From Fistularia commersonii (taxonomy: Eukaryota; Chordata; Actinopteri; Syngnathiformes; Fistulariidae), in contig JBBMNZ010000006.1 of the NCBI GenBank assembly GCA_037954325.1, positions 735,001 to 799,000 of the forward strand: a stretch of DNA of 64,000 nucleotides. Direction: 5' to 3'. Both the position numbers and the translations under genes were made by a program. The notes under the pieces were generated by a model that saw only the letters and a list, made by a program, of their open reading frames with translations, did no database searches and had not been told where the DNA came from. Shown here piece by piece: positions 49,205 through 62,329 of the stretch (position 1 is its first letter; the number at the start of each line of letters is the position of its first letter).

Positions 49205-52200
49205 TCATGACCTGGTTCTTGCAAGCCACGGTGGTCCAAGTTGAAACCTGGTGTAGCTGGTTTGCTGAGAGTAAACATCTGAGGTATCACAGTCCAGCTC
49301 TTGCAGGCCCCTCTCCATCAGGGGCGGGTGGACCGGCTCCCTGTCCTGGTTGTGCAGCATCAACGCTAGCTCCGTCTCCAGGGCCTGAATGGACGAGGAG
49401 CTGGTTAGGACACTGATGTAATTAAAAAAAAACAAAGGCGATTCTTTTAAAGATTTGAAGATACTCTACTTTACCAGGACAGAGGGTTATCAGATGTTGC
49501 AGTGCAGAAGGTCCGTCATGAACGTCATGGCCTTCGCGCTTCACTTGGGGCTGTAGGGCAGCAAGTCTTGGTAGGATTCCGGTGCTGGGGGCGACATGGA
49601 ACTTCAGCAGCTCAGGAGGCATCTGACGCAGCCTGACAGTAAGAGAGTGGGTGACCTTCGCGTCAGACCTTCATGGCGTCAAGATATGACGGACATTCAG
49701 CCTCTCACTCTTCATTCACCCTATAAGGTTCTCAGAAATCCACCCAACAGACAGTAATACATCAGCATGGAAAGTACAGGACATCATAGAGGTCACTCCT
49801 AGAAGACAAGGTTGTGTTGTCCATTGCCTCCACTTGCACTGGACATCAGGGTAACTCCATGAGGATGTGGTTTGAACTTGGGTGGAGGTTCTGAAGGCCT
49901 TACTTGCAGAGGGGCAGGGTGTCTTCTGAGCCAAAGTCGATGTGCTGGACCAGGAAGATGGTGTGATCCGGGTTGGAGGACTCGATGAGTCTTGCTCGGC
50001 AGTACTTGCCATCGAAGTACTCCGCCAGACACAGACCTCCTGGGGCCATACATAGGAAGATCAAGCGATTAGCATAATAACTGAAAGATACATAGAACTG
50101 TACCTGGAGGGAAGGTGAGGAGATGCGGAACATCTCCAATGTTGGCATTGATTCTGGTCAAAACTTCATCCAAGGTTTCTCCATCCAGCCTCAAGTCAGC
50201 CGTTTCTCTCAAAGACCACGGAGACAGCTGGAAGAAGACAAGAACTTTGCTAACACAGCTGGATTACTTGAAGAGCAAGACAATGATGGCCAAGGGATGT
50301 TCTACCTCGGCGGGAGTCCACTTGTGTTTGACCCTGACGGGGAACTGTTCTCCTACCTGAGCAGGGTCCAGGTGGGTGGAGGCTTCCACCATCAGACCCT
50401 GGATATACAGAAACCAGACAATGTTCAGACCAGTGTCCGTGTGGCAGTACTAGAACCAACCGGTGGAGGCAGAAGGCCGCCCACATTGAGCTGGGATCTG
50501 TGCAAGGTTCCTGCCAGGTGAAGGGCAGTGATGGCTTGCCGTTGTCTACAAGTGCTTGGAGATCACTTGTAGACATGGAGATCATCTTATAGAGTGGTCC
50601 GGACCTGGTCCTTGTAAAGTGTCTTCAGATGACTTCAGATGTGATTGGGCGCCATTGAAATAACATTTTAACCTGTTCCCTCCCCTGGCTCTAAACATTC
50701 AGTGGCTGTGGTTTCCAACTGCACATGCGGTATCTACATGGACATCAGGTGGACAGAGTTCACCTTCTCCGCGGAGGCTGGTTTCTGGCAGACAGGAACC
50801 GAAGCAGCAGAGGACAGCCGGTAGTGTGGTGGCGTGTCGGTATCTGGGTCTGCTTCTTCCTTACTGGGTGGAGACCGGGGCTCACGTACTATTGGTGTGT
50901 GGAAATCAGCGTTTCTACAAGGAGACACAGATGATGCTGGGGTGATTCAGAAGTAACACTCCAGCTGGGGTTTGTGGGACACAAGGACGACTCACTCTGC
51001 CAGACCTTTGGAGACCAGCAAGTCCGAGATGCTGACGGACTGACCAAGCTTGTTGGTGCAAAGCAGAGTGACGGACACAGGACCATCATCTGTCAGTTCC
51101 TGGGGGGGGGAGGGTCCAGAGATAAGACACCCACTGGCACTGGTAACGAGAAGATGACCAAGTGGAGACACAAACACCTTGATCTTCATAAGAGTGGTGG
51201 ATCTGGACAGGTAGGAGGACATGAAGTCACAGGCGGCGGTGGTCCAGACAGACTGGCCTCCTGCAGGCCTGAGATCAGAGTGGACGTCAAAGACGACGTA
51301 ACACACACACGACTTGCTGAACGTATGAGTGTGACCTGATGTCGGCGAGCATACACTCCAGCCCAAGGGAGCCTGTCGAGCAGGGCGGCAGTGGCCTCGG
51401 GTTGCTGGTGTGCTGCTTCACCTTGTTGAAATGGTCACAGCAGATAATCTGATGCAACAGTCACTCCTTTGTTCAGTTAAACCAACATTCATTCATTTAT
51501 ATGTGCTAGTTGATGAAAGACTACCCGCTGGTAGACCTCCTGACCATCCAGATCTATGAAGTACAACTCAAACTTCTGACCAGACCGAGAGCTGAGGTGA
51601 CCCCGGAGGTGACCTGAGGTATGAAGGTCACCGCCCGTACCTTCATGCGACCGCCCGCCACGACGGAGCTGAGCTGCTGCCCCTCCTGGACTCCAGAGAG
51701 GCAGGCGCTGCAGTACTCGCCTGCCTCCCGCTCCACCTCCTGGGGCTCTGTCGGCACACTCTCCCACTGGAAACCCTCGCACACCCTGGGCAACAGTGCC
51801 GTCGCTATGGTTCCCGGCCTCCGACAGTGACCCATTTAAACCAACTTTTCTAAATGTCAACCACTGACCTTTTTAGCTGCGGGTCATTTGGGATCAGCTG
51901 GACGTAGAAGCTGCTGGGTGAGTTGATGTGGCTCACCCTGACCTCCAGCTCCGCCGGGGCACCGGGTACCAGATTGTCGAGTGGCTTCCGACCTCGCCCG
52001 CCATGGACGTTCCGGTCTGTAGATCGACGGACGTCTTCAACTGAGGCCCACCACTGCGGTGGGTTCCATACGGGCACATCGTCCCTGGACCTGGATCTAC
52101 GGAGGGACCAGGAAAGAAGGTTTGACCCGTTGGAATTATCCAACAAGCATCCACCAACAGAGAATGTGGTGTTGTGTTTCTTCAGCAACGCAACAACTTC

Positions 52201-55200
52201 TCATTTGTCATTGTCAGAACTTAAGGAGTTTCAGATAGAGAAGATCTAAGAAGTGTCCAGCAAAAATTTGGTTCCAGGAAGTAGCCTCCTCCAGGGGAAA
52301 ATTTTAGTTCTGCATTCCCACAGGCAGTGAAGGACCATGGTCGGAACCGTCGTGATGCTGGGAGACCACACGGACAACAGTGAGGTGGAATCTGCCACAA
52401 CGTTCCTGGAGAAATAACCTTGGACCATCAGATGGTTGAAGTGTTTTCATCTTCTCCCTGCACTGGTTCTCCATGTGAAGAACCCAGTTAGCCATTAGCC
52501 AAGTCCGCACTGCTTACAGTGCCAAAATGTCGATGTTCCTCCGCAGTGCCTCAGGCCAGAAGAGCCTGGACCTCTTTGTTTGTTCATTTCTCGCTGCTTC
52601 TGTCCATTCTGTCCCAAGAAAACATCTGACCAGTGACGAGTTTTTAAAAATGCCAGTCCAGAAGATGTATCAGTATCTGGTAATGGGTGTGGTTTAAGTG
52701 TTCTACCAATCACCGTAGAAAGACAGTGCCTCAGAGTAGGAGCTAAGATGGTTCTAGGAGCTGAGGTCCATGGTCCCGCTTTCCTCTGCTGTCCTATTGG
52801 ACCAAAGAACAGCATCGCTCCTGAGAAGGTTCTGAGAACTTCAGAGTGCTCCTATTGTGGGAAAGTGACTTTAGAAGTTTGTGGAACATCTTCAAGAAGG
52901 AAGTGAAGCACTCGACCTGGACGAGGCTCTCCAGACTGAGTTCTTGGTGGTATGTCTTCTCTGATAAAATGGACATGACCATGTCGGTCACTAAGACAAT
53001 AGCGTTGGAGCAGAAATTTGTTTTTGAGGTCACAGTTCCAAGCTGGGATGGTCAGAACATCCATGTGAGGGTTATGGATGTGACGGAACATCAAGAAGCA
53101 CCTAGTGTTCAGTTCTATCAAGGGAGAAGGCTGAGCTTACAACATCTTAGTGGTTTGCGAGCCTGCTGATGGAAACTTCTCCCCTCCGAGGAGCAGAAGC
53201 ACATCCAGATGATGCAGCAGTTTCATCTCTGTGTCTTCTGAGCAGGATTTATGACCGCAAAGACTTTCTCCCACCCACTTCACCTTCCCACTCTATGGTC
53301 CACTATCTCAGGCGATCTCACCCGTATTTGAAGCGGGCCAGCTCCTCTGTGACGAGCAGCTTGGCCGTGTTCAGCTCGACTTCTCCAGGACCATCCTGGA
53401 GCAGCTTCACCGGCAGAGGCTCGGACCTGTGGACTTCAGCTGGAAGGAGAGGTGGTGATCAGTTCTCACAGCTCCCCAGATGTTTCTCCACCGCAACTCG
53501 TGGACCGAAATAAGACTTCTGGTTCCTTCTGAAGCATCACAGGAGGACGTGAAGGACACTGGACCTGTGACCACTGCAGTGACCCATTTCCCCTGGACCA
53601 GGGAGATGAATCTGGTGGCGCAGGCCTTGCTCCAGGTGTCTCCTTCCAGAGGAGATACGTCCGCCAGGACGCAGCGGACGGCCTGGACCACAGACAGACA
53701 GGAGCTCCTTGTAACAGAAGATGTGAACTCTTCTACTGTTACAACCTCACCTCATGACTCCACGGTGGGAGAGGTTTGGGCTAAAGTGAGTTAACTCTTT
53801 AGGGGAAACATCTCAGCAGCTCTTGGAGCAGAAGCACAAAGAGGATACACCAATGTTCTCACCACAGCCGGCAGGGAGGAGAACTCGTCCTTCACCTCCC
53901 TCAGGTTGCTGACAGACACCGTCTGCTTGGTTCCAACGTCGATGTCCTGCACCTCGACCTCCAAGGTGCCCCTGTGACCTACACACACACACACACGTCA
54001 CGGAAAGAAAGCTAAAATTGTTGCTCTTGTTGGTGGGAAACCAAACTTCTGGTCTCCTTCTCTTTTGGGCTGCTCCCCTCAGTAGTCACCACAGCCAATC
54101 ATCTCCTCCCACACCATCTAACTTCCTGTCCTCGTTTCCTCCATCCGTAAAACTCCCCTCTGGTCTTCCTCTGGACCTCCAACATCGGCGTCCTTCTCCA
54201 CCATCGCTCCTCCGTCCATATCCAAACCATCTCAGTCTGACATCTTCTCTATAACGTGTGAAACATGGGAAAATCGATCTCCTGGTGTCGGATTAGAACT
54301 TCCATATATGTTGTAGAACCCTGGAATGGATGTTCCTGGAGTCGTCCAGGTGATCGAGCTTCAGCGCCAACTCCAGGACATCTGGGTCCAGACGGAGGCC
54401 CAGCAAGGTGGACTTCACACCGAGTCTCCGTTGGTTAAGCTGATACTAATGAAAGATGATGTGGTCTTCAGAGGGTCAGACCTCCACCGGCCTCACCTAG
54501 AACACAAGCCCGGTACCACAGGTTGTCGTTGCCGCGGACAACGCAGGCCTGGCCGATGGCGGGGCGGCGGACGGCGAGGTCGACCGGCCCGCAGGCACTG
54601 TAGGATTCCTGGAGCTTGATGGAGAGGACCTCTGGGATGTCCACCTGGAGGACAGGAGATAAAGGAATGGGGTGAAAGTGGATGGAGATGGAAACCGTGC
54701 AAGTGCTAGTGCAAGTGCAGTACCAGCCGGATGTAGAAATCTCCGGGGTTGCTGGCGTGGGAAACCAGAGCGTGGACCTCCGTGTCCACCTGGGGGTGGA
54801 CAGCTGGGAGGAACATCCGGAGCTTCCTGTACACCGCCGCCGTTGGAGAACGAAGCCTTCGCGACAATATGTTCTTCAGACTCGGGTTCCGTCGGCGGAG
54901 CTCGCAGAACCCGCCGGCGCAGGTGTTACCTGGCCACCTCGATGAAGAGCAGGTAGTCTCTGACGGAGACGGGGGCGCCACTGTGCTGGTCCAGGGAGGT
55001 CTTCCTCAGGTCCACCAGCAGGCAGTCCTTCTCCTGGCCCAGCAGCAGCATCTCCACCTCCGAGGAAGCCGCCACGCTGCCGAACTCCAGCCGGGCCTCC
55101 TCGCTCCAGCCCTTTGACTGAACACACACAGAGCTGAAGCACCTCTTCCACGAGGGGGTTCCGAGGCTGAAGATCCTCACGTACCAGGTCGTAAGGGACC

Positions 55201-56896
55201 AGATCTTTGAGGGAGCACCGAACAGCCTGGGGGAAGAAGCAACTGAGGTCCGCGTTCATGGTCTGGTCCACCTTCCTCAGCCTGTCGTTCACGGCCGCCA
55301 GCGTGGCCTCGGTGGTCTCCACGGGGCTGGGAGAAGATTCACACCAGAGGTCAAGAACGTTCCTTCCGCCAACACAAAGAGCTTTGGGTGAAAACATTTC
55401 CGGAACACCTGAGGAGCAACATCTGGAGAGACCAGGTCTACGTGGCGTTTAAAGACAGTGGGAAAAGCCACCCGCTGCAAGCTAGCACAGAGAAGATCAT
55501 GGACTAACATGACCTGGACTCGTCCGTGAACAGATAGAGAAGTTGTTGTCTGTGAAATACGGAGACGGCGAGCGTCGTTCGTGAGAAGGCAGGAGAAATC
55601 AAACGAAACATACCCTGTTAAAATAAATCGAAACACAATGTTTGTGACATGCTTTAAAATGAAAAGAATGTACTTTGTAAAAATCAAATAATGTGTCAAA
55701 AATAATACATAATAAAAGAGAATGTAGAAGAGTGTTTTCTTTCCAATCTTAGCTTAGCTTACTGGCTACACACTTAGCGCTACAACGTATTGCTAATGCT
55801 AGTTGCTACACTTTATTTTTAAACTCTATTTATCCCCGTACATGTCTCCTGCCTTCTCTCGGACAATTCTCTCCGTCATCGTATCTCATTGACAACTTCT
55901 CCATCTTTTCACGGACGAGTCCACGACACACACGTGTTTTTCCATGATTTTCTCTGAGGTAGCTAGCGGTAGCCGCGGTGCGTCCCACTGTCTTTAAATG
56001 CAGCGGCGGCCATTTTATGACGTGCTGATGGCGAAAGAGTGAAAGAGGAGGACATGCGGTGTCCGTACCACCATATGGTGACGTTCTTGGTGAGGCCATA
56101 ATCCAGAAAGAAGACCCGGACGGCGCAGAGCTCCACGACAGGACACGGCTCTGCCGTCTCTCTGCGGTACTTCGGCGTGACCCCGACCACATGGGTCCTG
56201 CACCAGAGTCCGTCCTTCACGAAGATCGGGGAGCCTGGAGGCAAACGAGACCTTCAAACAATCGAGTCTGATGGAGAAGATATGCCGGAGAAGAGCTCAC
56301 CGATCTCCACGACGTCCCCGCAGGAGAAGCGAGAACCTTCCATGCAGCAGAAGTGGTTGATCTTCCTGCACAGGATCTCGTTTTGCCGCCTCTCGCTCAC
56401 GTAGTGGACGTAGAAGTGGGCGGGGTTCTCGATGTGCAGAAGCACCACCCACTGGGTCACTGGAGGAGGAGGAGGATGTTCTCTCAGATGGCCGGTTTGA
56501 TTCCCACAAGGTTCTCCTCAGTGGAACGTACCACACTTGTCATCCTTCTTGAGTTGCGCACCGCCTCCAGCTGAGGCGCGAGGCTCCGTGCACGGAGGTC
56601 TCGAGGAGCTCCTCTGGGTTGGTGGAGATACCGGCCTGCAGGTCCTGAGATGGTGACCTTCTAGAGGTGATTCAGACGACCTGCAGACAGAGAAGGGACA
56701 ACTTTATATTTGGACAGGCCTCATCCTGCCGTCCAACAATGTACAAGTACAAGATGGTACAATCCAAGGTGTCCTGTCCCTCAGAGACCAACGGAGACGT
56801 ATTCATGGACTCACAGCTTTGGAACAGAATCCTCCATCTTCAGAGACAACATCAGACCCTGTACCTGGAGCTCAGCCTGGAACACACAGCTGGGTT

Positions 56897-56939
<43 letters not shown>

Positions 56940-58238
56940 GAAGAAGATCCCCAGTGAGTTTTGATGAGAACATTTAATGAAACCTTGAGAACCTCTTTCC
57001 AGCTCCAACAGCTGAGGGTTTCACATCCACAGGACCTTGTAGAGTCTCCATGACCTACAAAGATACCGTAATGGTTCTTCCTCAAGAACCTTCCACAATG
57101 AAGGAGCTCATTCTTGGAGATGTTCATCACAAAACTGTGAATGTGTGTTGGGTTTGAGAACACGTTCTAACACATCAACCGTTCATCTAACTCCCAATGA
57201 GGTCAATGAGATGATCAGACAGGGTTCTTCAGACCTTATCCAGGGTGCGGAGCTGACTCCTGGAGGGAGAGTGATAGACCTCTCTGACCACCTGCATGGC
57301 CACCTGGAGCGTCTGGGTCTTCTCCTTCAAGCGGCGGATCGCCGCCTCTTCGCCTCTACGAAGTCGACTGAGCTGCAGGTCCCTCCTGTCGTGGACAGCG
57401 AGCCACAGGGGTCTCCACGCGCCCATCATCTCACACCTGAGCTTCTACGCAGAGGTTCTGCTCCTACCACCCGTGGATGGCGTTGAGGGCCTTCTTCGAA
57501 GCCTGCGTGACCTCCTGCTCGAAGCGCGCACGCTCCACCTCCGCCCGCTTTGATAAAGTCTGAACGGACAGAAAGAAAAAGATCTCGAAACACCGGGGTT
57601 CCTGATGGATATGAGAAGTAACGGATCTCCAGCGCACCTTGTGCATGCGCTCCAGCTTAACGAGGTTGTCCGCGGCTCTCATCAGCATCCTCTCCACCTT
57701 CTTCTCCGTCTCTTTGGGCTCATGCTGCGAAATACAAAACAACAAAAAAAACAGCGACTTTAGATCCAGGGATACTAGCAAAGCGACTGACTAATTCCTA
57801 AAACAGCGTTCAGGCCAGTCAGCGGCTCATCTTCAGCAGTGGGTTTGGAGGTCCATCCAGGATGGATCTCCACCACTGTTCTTCACCGAAGTAAAGCAAC
57901 GCCTGTTTTACAACTCCCAAACCTGGCGTGAGAACGTTTAACCTTTGTCGTCGTGACGAAGATGAGCGCAGGATCACTCGTGGCTAGCTGGCTAGCTCGC
58001 TAAATTGCTAGCTACCTAGCCGGCTATCACCTCGCACCTGTGGCACCTGTGGCACCTCCGCGGCGCGGGCGTCTGAGGGCGGAGATGCTCTGCTCCTCCT
58101 GTGATGACTCCATCTGTCAGCACGAGAGGCTTCAGGAGGTCAACGCAGAAGCAGAGGATGTTGATGGGTGTAGATGTGGCGTTGATACTCTGCCTCAGGT
58201 CCTCACCTATCCTCGCCGTTGGGGTCGGTGGCGCGCAT
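49205..58238 (-). CDS. rnf17: RNF17/TDRD4-like germline Tudor protein
   Basis: Multi-Tudor germ-granule protein of the piRNA/spermatid pathway. Exons, transcript order: 58207-58238, 58038-58113, 57638-57724, 57468-57559, 57235-57436, 56984-57054, 56532-56644, 56301-56459, 56069-56234, 55185-55326, 54930-55117, 54724-54826, 54497-54644, 53863-53978, 53565-53682, 53322-53439, 51869-52096, 51641-51785, 51525-51575, 51336-51448, 51178-51268, 50996-51099, 50764-50914, 50306-50398, 50104-50227, 49904-50039, 49470-49632, 49205-49384. Total 3510 nt, phases closed, 1169 aa (human about 1620). Four extended Tudor units (about 225-333, 443-565, 644-785, 939-1056), e.g. HIENPAHFYV...GSPIFVKDGLWCR and LAEYFDGKYCRARL...VQHIDFGSEDT; RPAGGQSVWTTAACD and PVHPPLMERGLQELD match RNF17. 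The first two exons are tentative; no RING domain was found. The junction at 56069 could be 3 nt off. Confidence 0.88.
50480..50670 (+). repeat. Dispersed repeat (TGCCCGGTAAAAGG family), copy 3
   Basis: CCACATTGAGCTGGGATCTG, GAGATCATCTTATAGAGTGG, TCCGGACCTGGTC, CAGATGTGATTGGGCGCCAT. Lies in the rnf17 intron where a fifth Tudor unit would be expected (50399-50763). Confidence 0.7.
52260..52870 (+). repeat. 0.6-kb dispersed repeat family, copy 5 (+)
   Basis: The longest copy: CCAGGAAGTAGCCTCCTCCA at the left, CTGAGAAGGTTCTGAGAACT and CTCCTATTGTGGGAAAGTGA at the right. Lies in the 1.2-kb rnf17 intron 52097-53321. See the partner copies for shared words. Confidence 0.8.
54050..54260 (-). mobile_element. 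Non-LTR retrotransposon relic 3
   Basis: CTGCTCCCCTCAGTAGTCAC, AATCATCTCCTCC, CTCTGGTCTTCCTCTGGACC and TCCAAACCATCTCAGTCTGA match 31500-31735 and 23210-23420. Lies in an rnf17 intron. Confidence 0.75.
56899..56937. repeat. (CA)n microsatellite in rnf17 intron
   Basis: CA run of about 19 units between the exons at 56532-56644 and 56984-57054. Confidence 0.97.
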
Positions 58239-59940
58239 CTTTGAGACGATCCTCCTGCAGCTGCAGTGCCCCGCCTCTAGGGAGGATGGACTACAGCTGA
58301 GGAAAACAAACTTCTAGCAACGGTTTCAGCAACTTCATGGACCAGAAGAAAGGAGAGAAGCCCTTATTTTTGCTGCATCTCTTAAATAGATGTTGGAGGT
58401 GATTTCTGCAGATCTATCATGATCCATCCAATCTGCATTTACAATTATTCTTCAGATCTGCCATTTTGCGCTTTTTGCGCACATGAAGAAGACGTGCAGA
58501 AATGCATTTGATGCAGCTTTCAAATTGAAAACCATCTGTCTGGCTGTCAAATAAGGAGATAGAGCTGCTGCAAATATGTTCTGGAAAAAAAGCATTTACG
58601 TTATGTTGTCGTAAATGTTACCGTCATTTATTTGATGAAGACAATCTTGCTGCGTTAATATCTCGTGTTTCAACGGGGACACCTGTGGCTTATAGACACC
58701 TGCAGCTTATTCATATAAAATTTGTTTTCATTAAAAACATTTTGGACATAGATATTTGGTGGCATGACGTGTGATTTTAAGAAATGTAAAATATGTACTG
58801 TGGCTCAAAAAAGATTGGGAAACACTGGTCAAGACGCACCAAGAAACTCTGAGAAGGTTCAAGGAACTGCAGAGTGGCGACTGAATGGGCCATAAACATT
58901 TGTATTTTAATTTAAGGTGATTAAAAAGTCAGTTTCTCATTTTGTTTAATTGTCAAACACAAACAGCAAAGGTTTAGCTAGGTTTTATTTATCTGTCTGA
59001 TCTTTTCAGCGGCCGCTGAAGTCTCTTTTATTCTTTACAACCGATAAAGAACCAGAACAATAGAGAACACTTAACTTTTATACATAAGTATTTTAAGAAC
59101 CAACAATACAGAACACTTAACTTTTATACATTGTACAAGTATGGTTTTTTTTAATTTTATTTTTGTTGTCACTCTTATTTACAGCTGCTGCTACAGCTAA
59201 TTATCTAGCTAGCAGAGGCAGGAGTGAGGAGTCTTGACTCATGAGAAAATAAAATTAATTCATTTCTTTACAACTTGCTTGTCACTGTTAATTACCCACA
59301 CCTGTGGTTAATTACCCATCACCTGTGGTTGGTTACTTGCTTTAACACACACTTAACGCCTTTTAAAATCCATAATTATGTGAGTTAAGAATCAGTGCAA
59401 GGAGCAAATGAAACTGCGCAACAGGACGTCCGGCTAGTAACCTTCACTCTTAAACGCTATGTACAAAAACGCTTAATGAACTCAAAACACGCTGAATTTA
59501 ACCCAAATTATCATTAACCAGCTTAATGAATATATTACGCATTTACTTTATTCACCTGTGCGTGAGATTCGCCGGTATTCGCTCGTTTAATTCGCGAAGA
59601 AGCAGGGATGAGTCAGCAAGCTGCTCCCGGTGCTCAGGCAGCTAACAGGCAGGTGCGGCTAGCGGGCGCTAACTCGCTAGCTAGCCTGGAGGTGGGGGAC
59701 ATAAACCCGGTTATAACGGGATTTAACGTCAATGCTGGGTCTTCCTACCGTCGGGGGTAAAAGGCGCGGCGCAAAGGCAGCAGATGACGGTGCCGCAACC
59801 TTCCCCGGGGATGTTTTATTGTCACCGATGTGCGGCTGCTATCTGTAGCTAGCTAGCGAGCTAGCGGGTTAGCGGTTCCGCGTCACGTGACCAGGAAGTA
59901 CCGGAGTCCGGAAGAGGGATGACCTTGCGCGGGAGAGCGG
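58239..59940 (-). other. rnf17 5' region and probable promoter
   Basis: 58300-59560 is AT-rich and holds nothing recognisable beyond a short duplication (ACAGAACACTTAACTTTTAT-like words at about 59066 and 59107). 59570-59935 is CpG-rich with many GCTAGC words and is the likely promoter and 5'UTR of rnf17. I found no exon with a C3HC4 RING pattern on the - strand. Confidence 0.5.
59882..59891. promoter_or_regulatory. Palindromic E-box GTCACGTGAC
   Basis: A perfect 10-bp palindrome of the USF/TFE class, 17 bp before a CCGGAG word, in the CpG-rich presumed rnf17 promoter. Function is inference. Confidence 0.4.
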
Positions 59941-60189
59941 AGGACACGGATGGATGGAAATATGGATTTATTTTAAATAATATTAATATCCCTTGCACGT
60001 ATGTTTCCCCCTTACATTAATCTGTAGCTTACCCATCTTCCTCAATCCTTTATCTTAAGTTGTGATTTACCCATCATCCCTAACCCCTGATGTTAGCATA
60101 CAAATCATGCATCGTCCAAAACCCCTGATCTTAACCTGCAAGTAACAAATCCTCCCAAACCTTAACCGACCCATCTTCCATAACCTAGC

Positions 60190-61010
60190 AATTTACCATC
60201 CTCTCTTTACCTTATCTTGCACGCTACCCATCCTCCTAAATCCCTTGTGTTAGCTGGCTAGGCAGGAGGTGCTAGCATACAACAACAAAGGAAGACCCAT
60301 AAGGACGGGCGGCTAGGCGGGAGGCGCTAGCATACACTGACAAGAGAAAACCCATTGGGACAGGCGGCTAACTGGGAGCCACTAGCATACAACAAAAAGG
60401 AAGACCCGTCGGGATGGGCAGCTAGGAGGGAGGTGCTTCCACACACTGACAAGGGAAGATTTGTCGCATCAGGCGGCTGGGCAGGAGGCGCTAGCATACG
60501 CCGACAAAGGAAGACCCATGAGGACGGGCAGCTAGGCGGGAGGCGCTAGCATACACCGACAAGAGAAGACCCATTGGGACAGGCGGCTAAACAGGAAGTG
60601 GTAGCATACACTGACAAGAGAAGACCTGCCAGGATGTGTGGCTAGGCAGGAGGCGCTAGCACACACTGACAAAGGAAGACCCATCAGGACGGGCGGCTAG
60701 GCGGGAGGCGCTAGCATACACTGACAAAAGAAGACCCATCCGGACAGGCGGCTAACTGGGAGCCACTAGCATACAACAAAAAGGAAGACCCATTGGGACA
60801 GGCGGCTAAACAGGAAGTGGTAACATACACCGACAAAAGAAGACCCATCAGGACAGGTGGCTAGGTAGGAGGCGCTAACATACAACAACAAAGGAAGACC
60901 CGTCGGGACAGGCGGCTAGGAGGGAGGTGCTAGCATAGACCGACAAGGAAAGATCCGTCGGAACAGGCGGCTAAGTGGGAGCCACTAGCATACAACAAGT
61001 GAAATGAGCA
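60190..61010. repeat. About 56-bp minisatellite, about 13 copies
   Basis: Units of the form AAGACCCATCAGGACGGGCG + GCTAGGCGGGAGGCGCTAGC + ATACACCGACAAAGG, repeated from about 60240 to 60990 with point changes. Open frames across it are incidental. Confidence 0.95.
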
Positions 61011-61296
61011 AATGGGGAGGGATGTAATAAGAGAAGAAGGGGAATTAGCAAATGACCCAGCAACCAGCAAGACGTAAAACTCCTGCTCTTAAGCCCTTGC
61101 TATTTTCCGCTAACTGGGGCTAGCCTAGCGCCACCAATGCATGGCAATCTGAGCCCAAGACAAATGTCCCCTTCTCCCTGATACCTTATCTTAACTTGTA
61201 AGCGACCCACCCTTCTTAATCCTTTATCTTAACCTTCAATTCTACCACTAGGGGGAGACAAAGACAAAAACATCGACCGAGCCGGTGAGCGTTAGA

Positions 61297-61339
<43 letters not shown>
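61297..61339. repeat. (ATCT)n microsatellite
   Basis: About 10.5 uninterrupted tetranucleotide units. An (AAAC)n run lies at 61430-61451. Confidence 0.98.
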
Positions 61340-61780
61340 ATGTGATATACAGTCACATTTTACATTAGAAAGATGGTTTTAAAGTGACATTGAGATTAAA
61401 TGTAAAGATACCGTAAGGCTAACGCTGCAAAACAAACAAACAAACAAACAAATGCTGAAAATGCAAATGCCGATCCATCCGCGAGTTCCGTTGTTTAATT
61501 TTTCTTTTGTTCTCTGCCGAACCAATTGCGAGGCTCCACAGGAGACCTCCACCACCACCACCACCTCCTCCCTCCTCCTTCTCTTCCATCCGAGCGCAGC
61601 TGCCAGCAGCATCACCTCCGCCTGAGGACCATGTCCAGCACCCCAACCCCCGCCACCCAGTGAAGCGTCTGTAAGCTGGAGCGACGCCCACTGAGGAGAT
61701 GCACACAGCGGAGGTAAATACGATAGTGAGCAACACGTCCAAAATTTGAACCTTCAGAGGGCGTTAATCCAAATCCCCGG

Positions 61781-61783
<3 letters not shown>

Positions 61784-61821
<38 letters not shown>

Positions 61822-61935
61822 GGGGAGGGGTGGAGGGGTTGAACATGTAGCACATCAATGCCCATCCTTCCCCTGAGAGTTGGCAGGATGCAGCCCTGAA
61901 GAGCAGGTTGAGATGAATGTGTTTCAACAGAACCT

Positions 61936-61981
<46 letters not shown>
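61784..61981. repeat. (TG)n and (CA)n pair
   Basis: TG run about 61784-61820 and CA run about 61937-61981. Confidence 0.97.
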
Positions 61982-61984
<3 letters not shown>

Positions 61985-62048
61985 TCTGAGCAGATCCGAG
62001 GCCCGGTGCTGATTGGAGGTGTCAGATGGCCTGCAGGTATGGGACGCA

Positions 62049-62262
62049 CCTGTCCACCAGGAAGCGTCCAGCCTCATCCTCCCGATGAGGAGCTTCTCTC
62101 CGCGAGATCCAGGATCTGCAAAGACCCCGGTCGGGTCCGATCCCGCGGCCGTCGCCGTGGTTACCGACGTTGAACAGATCTCCAACGCCACGCTGAGCCG
62201 CGAGACCAGGTTTGGCCTGATGAGGGATCTCACGCTCCATGACAAGAGCTGCTATTTAGAGG
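62049..62262 (+). CDS. Possible unassigned exon, + strand
   Basis: An open frame bounded by an acceptor-like CCACCAG and a donor-like GTAAAC. It reads GSAKTPVGSDPAAVAVVTDV...LSRETRFGLMRDL. Codon-like composition and absence of low complexity set it apart from its surroundings, but I recognise no family, and the opposite strand is open too. It could be chance. Confidence 0.2.
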
Positions 62263-62329
62263 GTAAACAAACATGGCCGACAAACATGGCTGTCGTTGTT
62301 GTTAGCGCAGCTATCTGATTTGTCCTCCA

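Noticed and set aside
58040..58300. + strand frame with several Cys and His residues resembling a RING
   Set aside because: The spacing does not fit C3HC4, it is antisense to the phase-consistent rnf17 exons, and the Cys codons are not in a conserved context.
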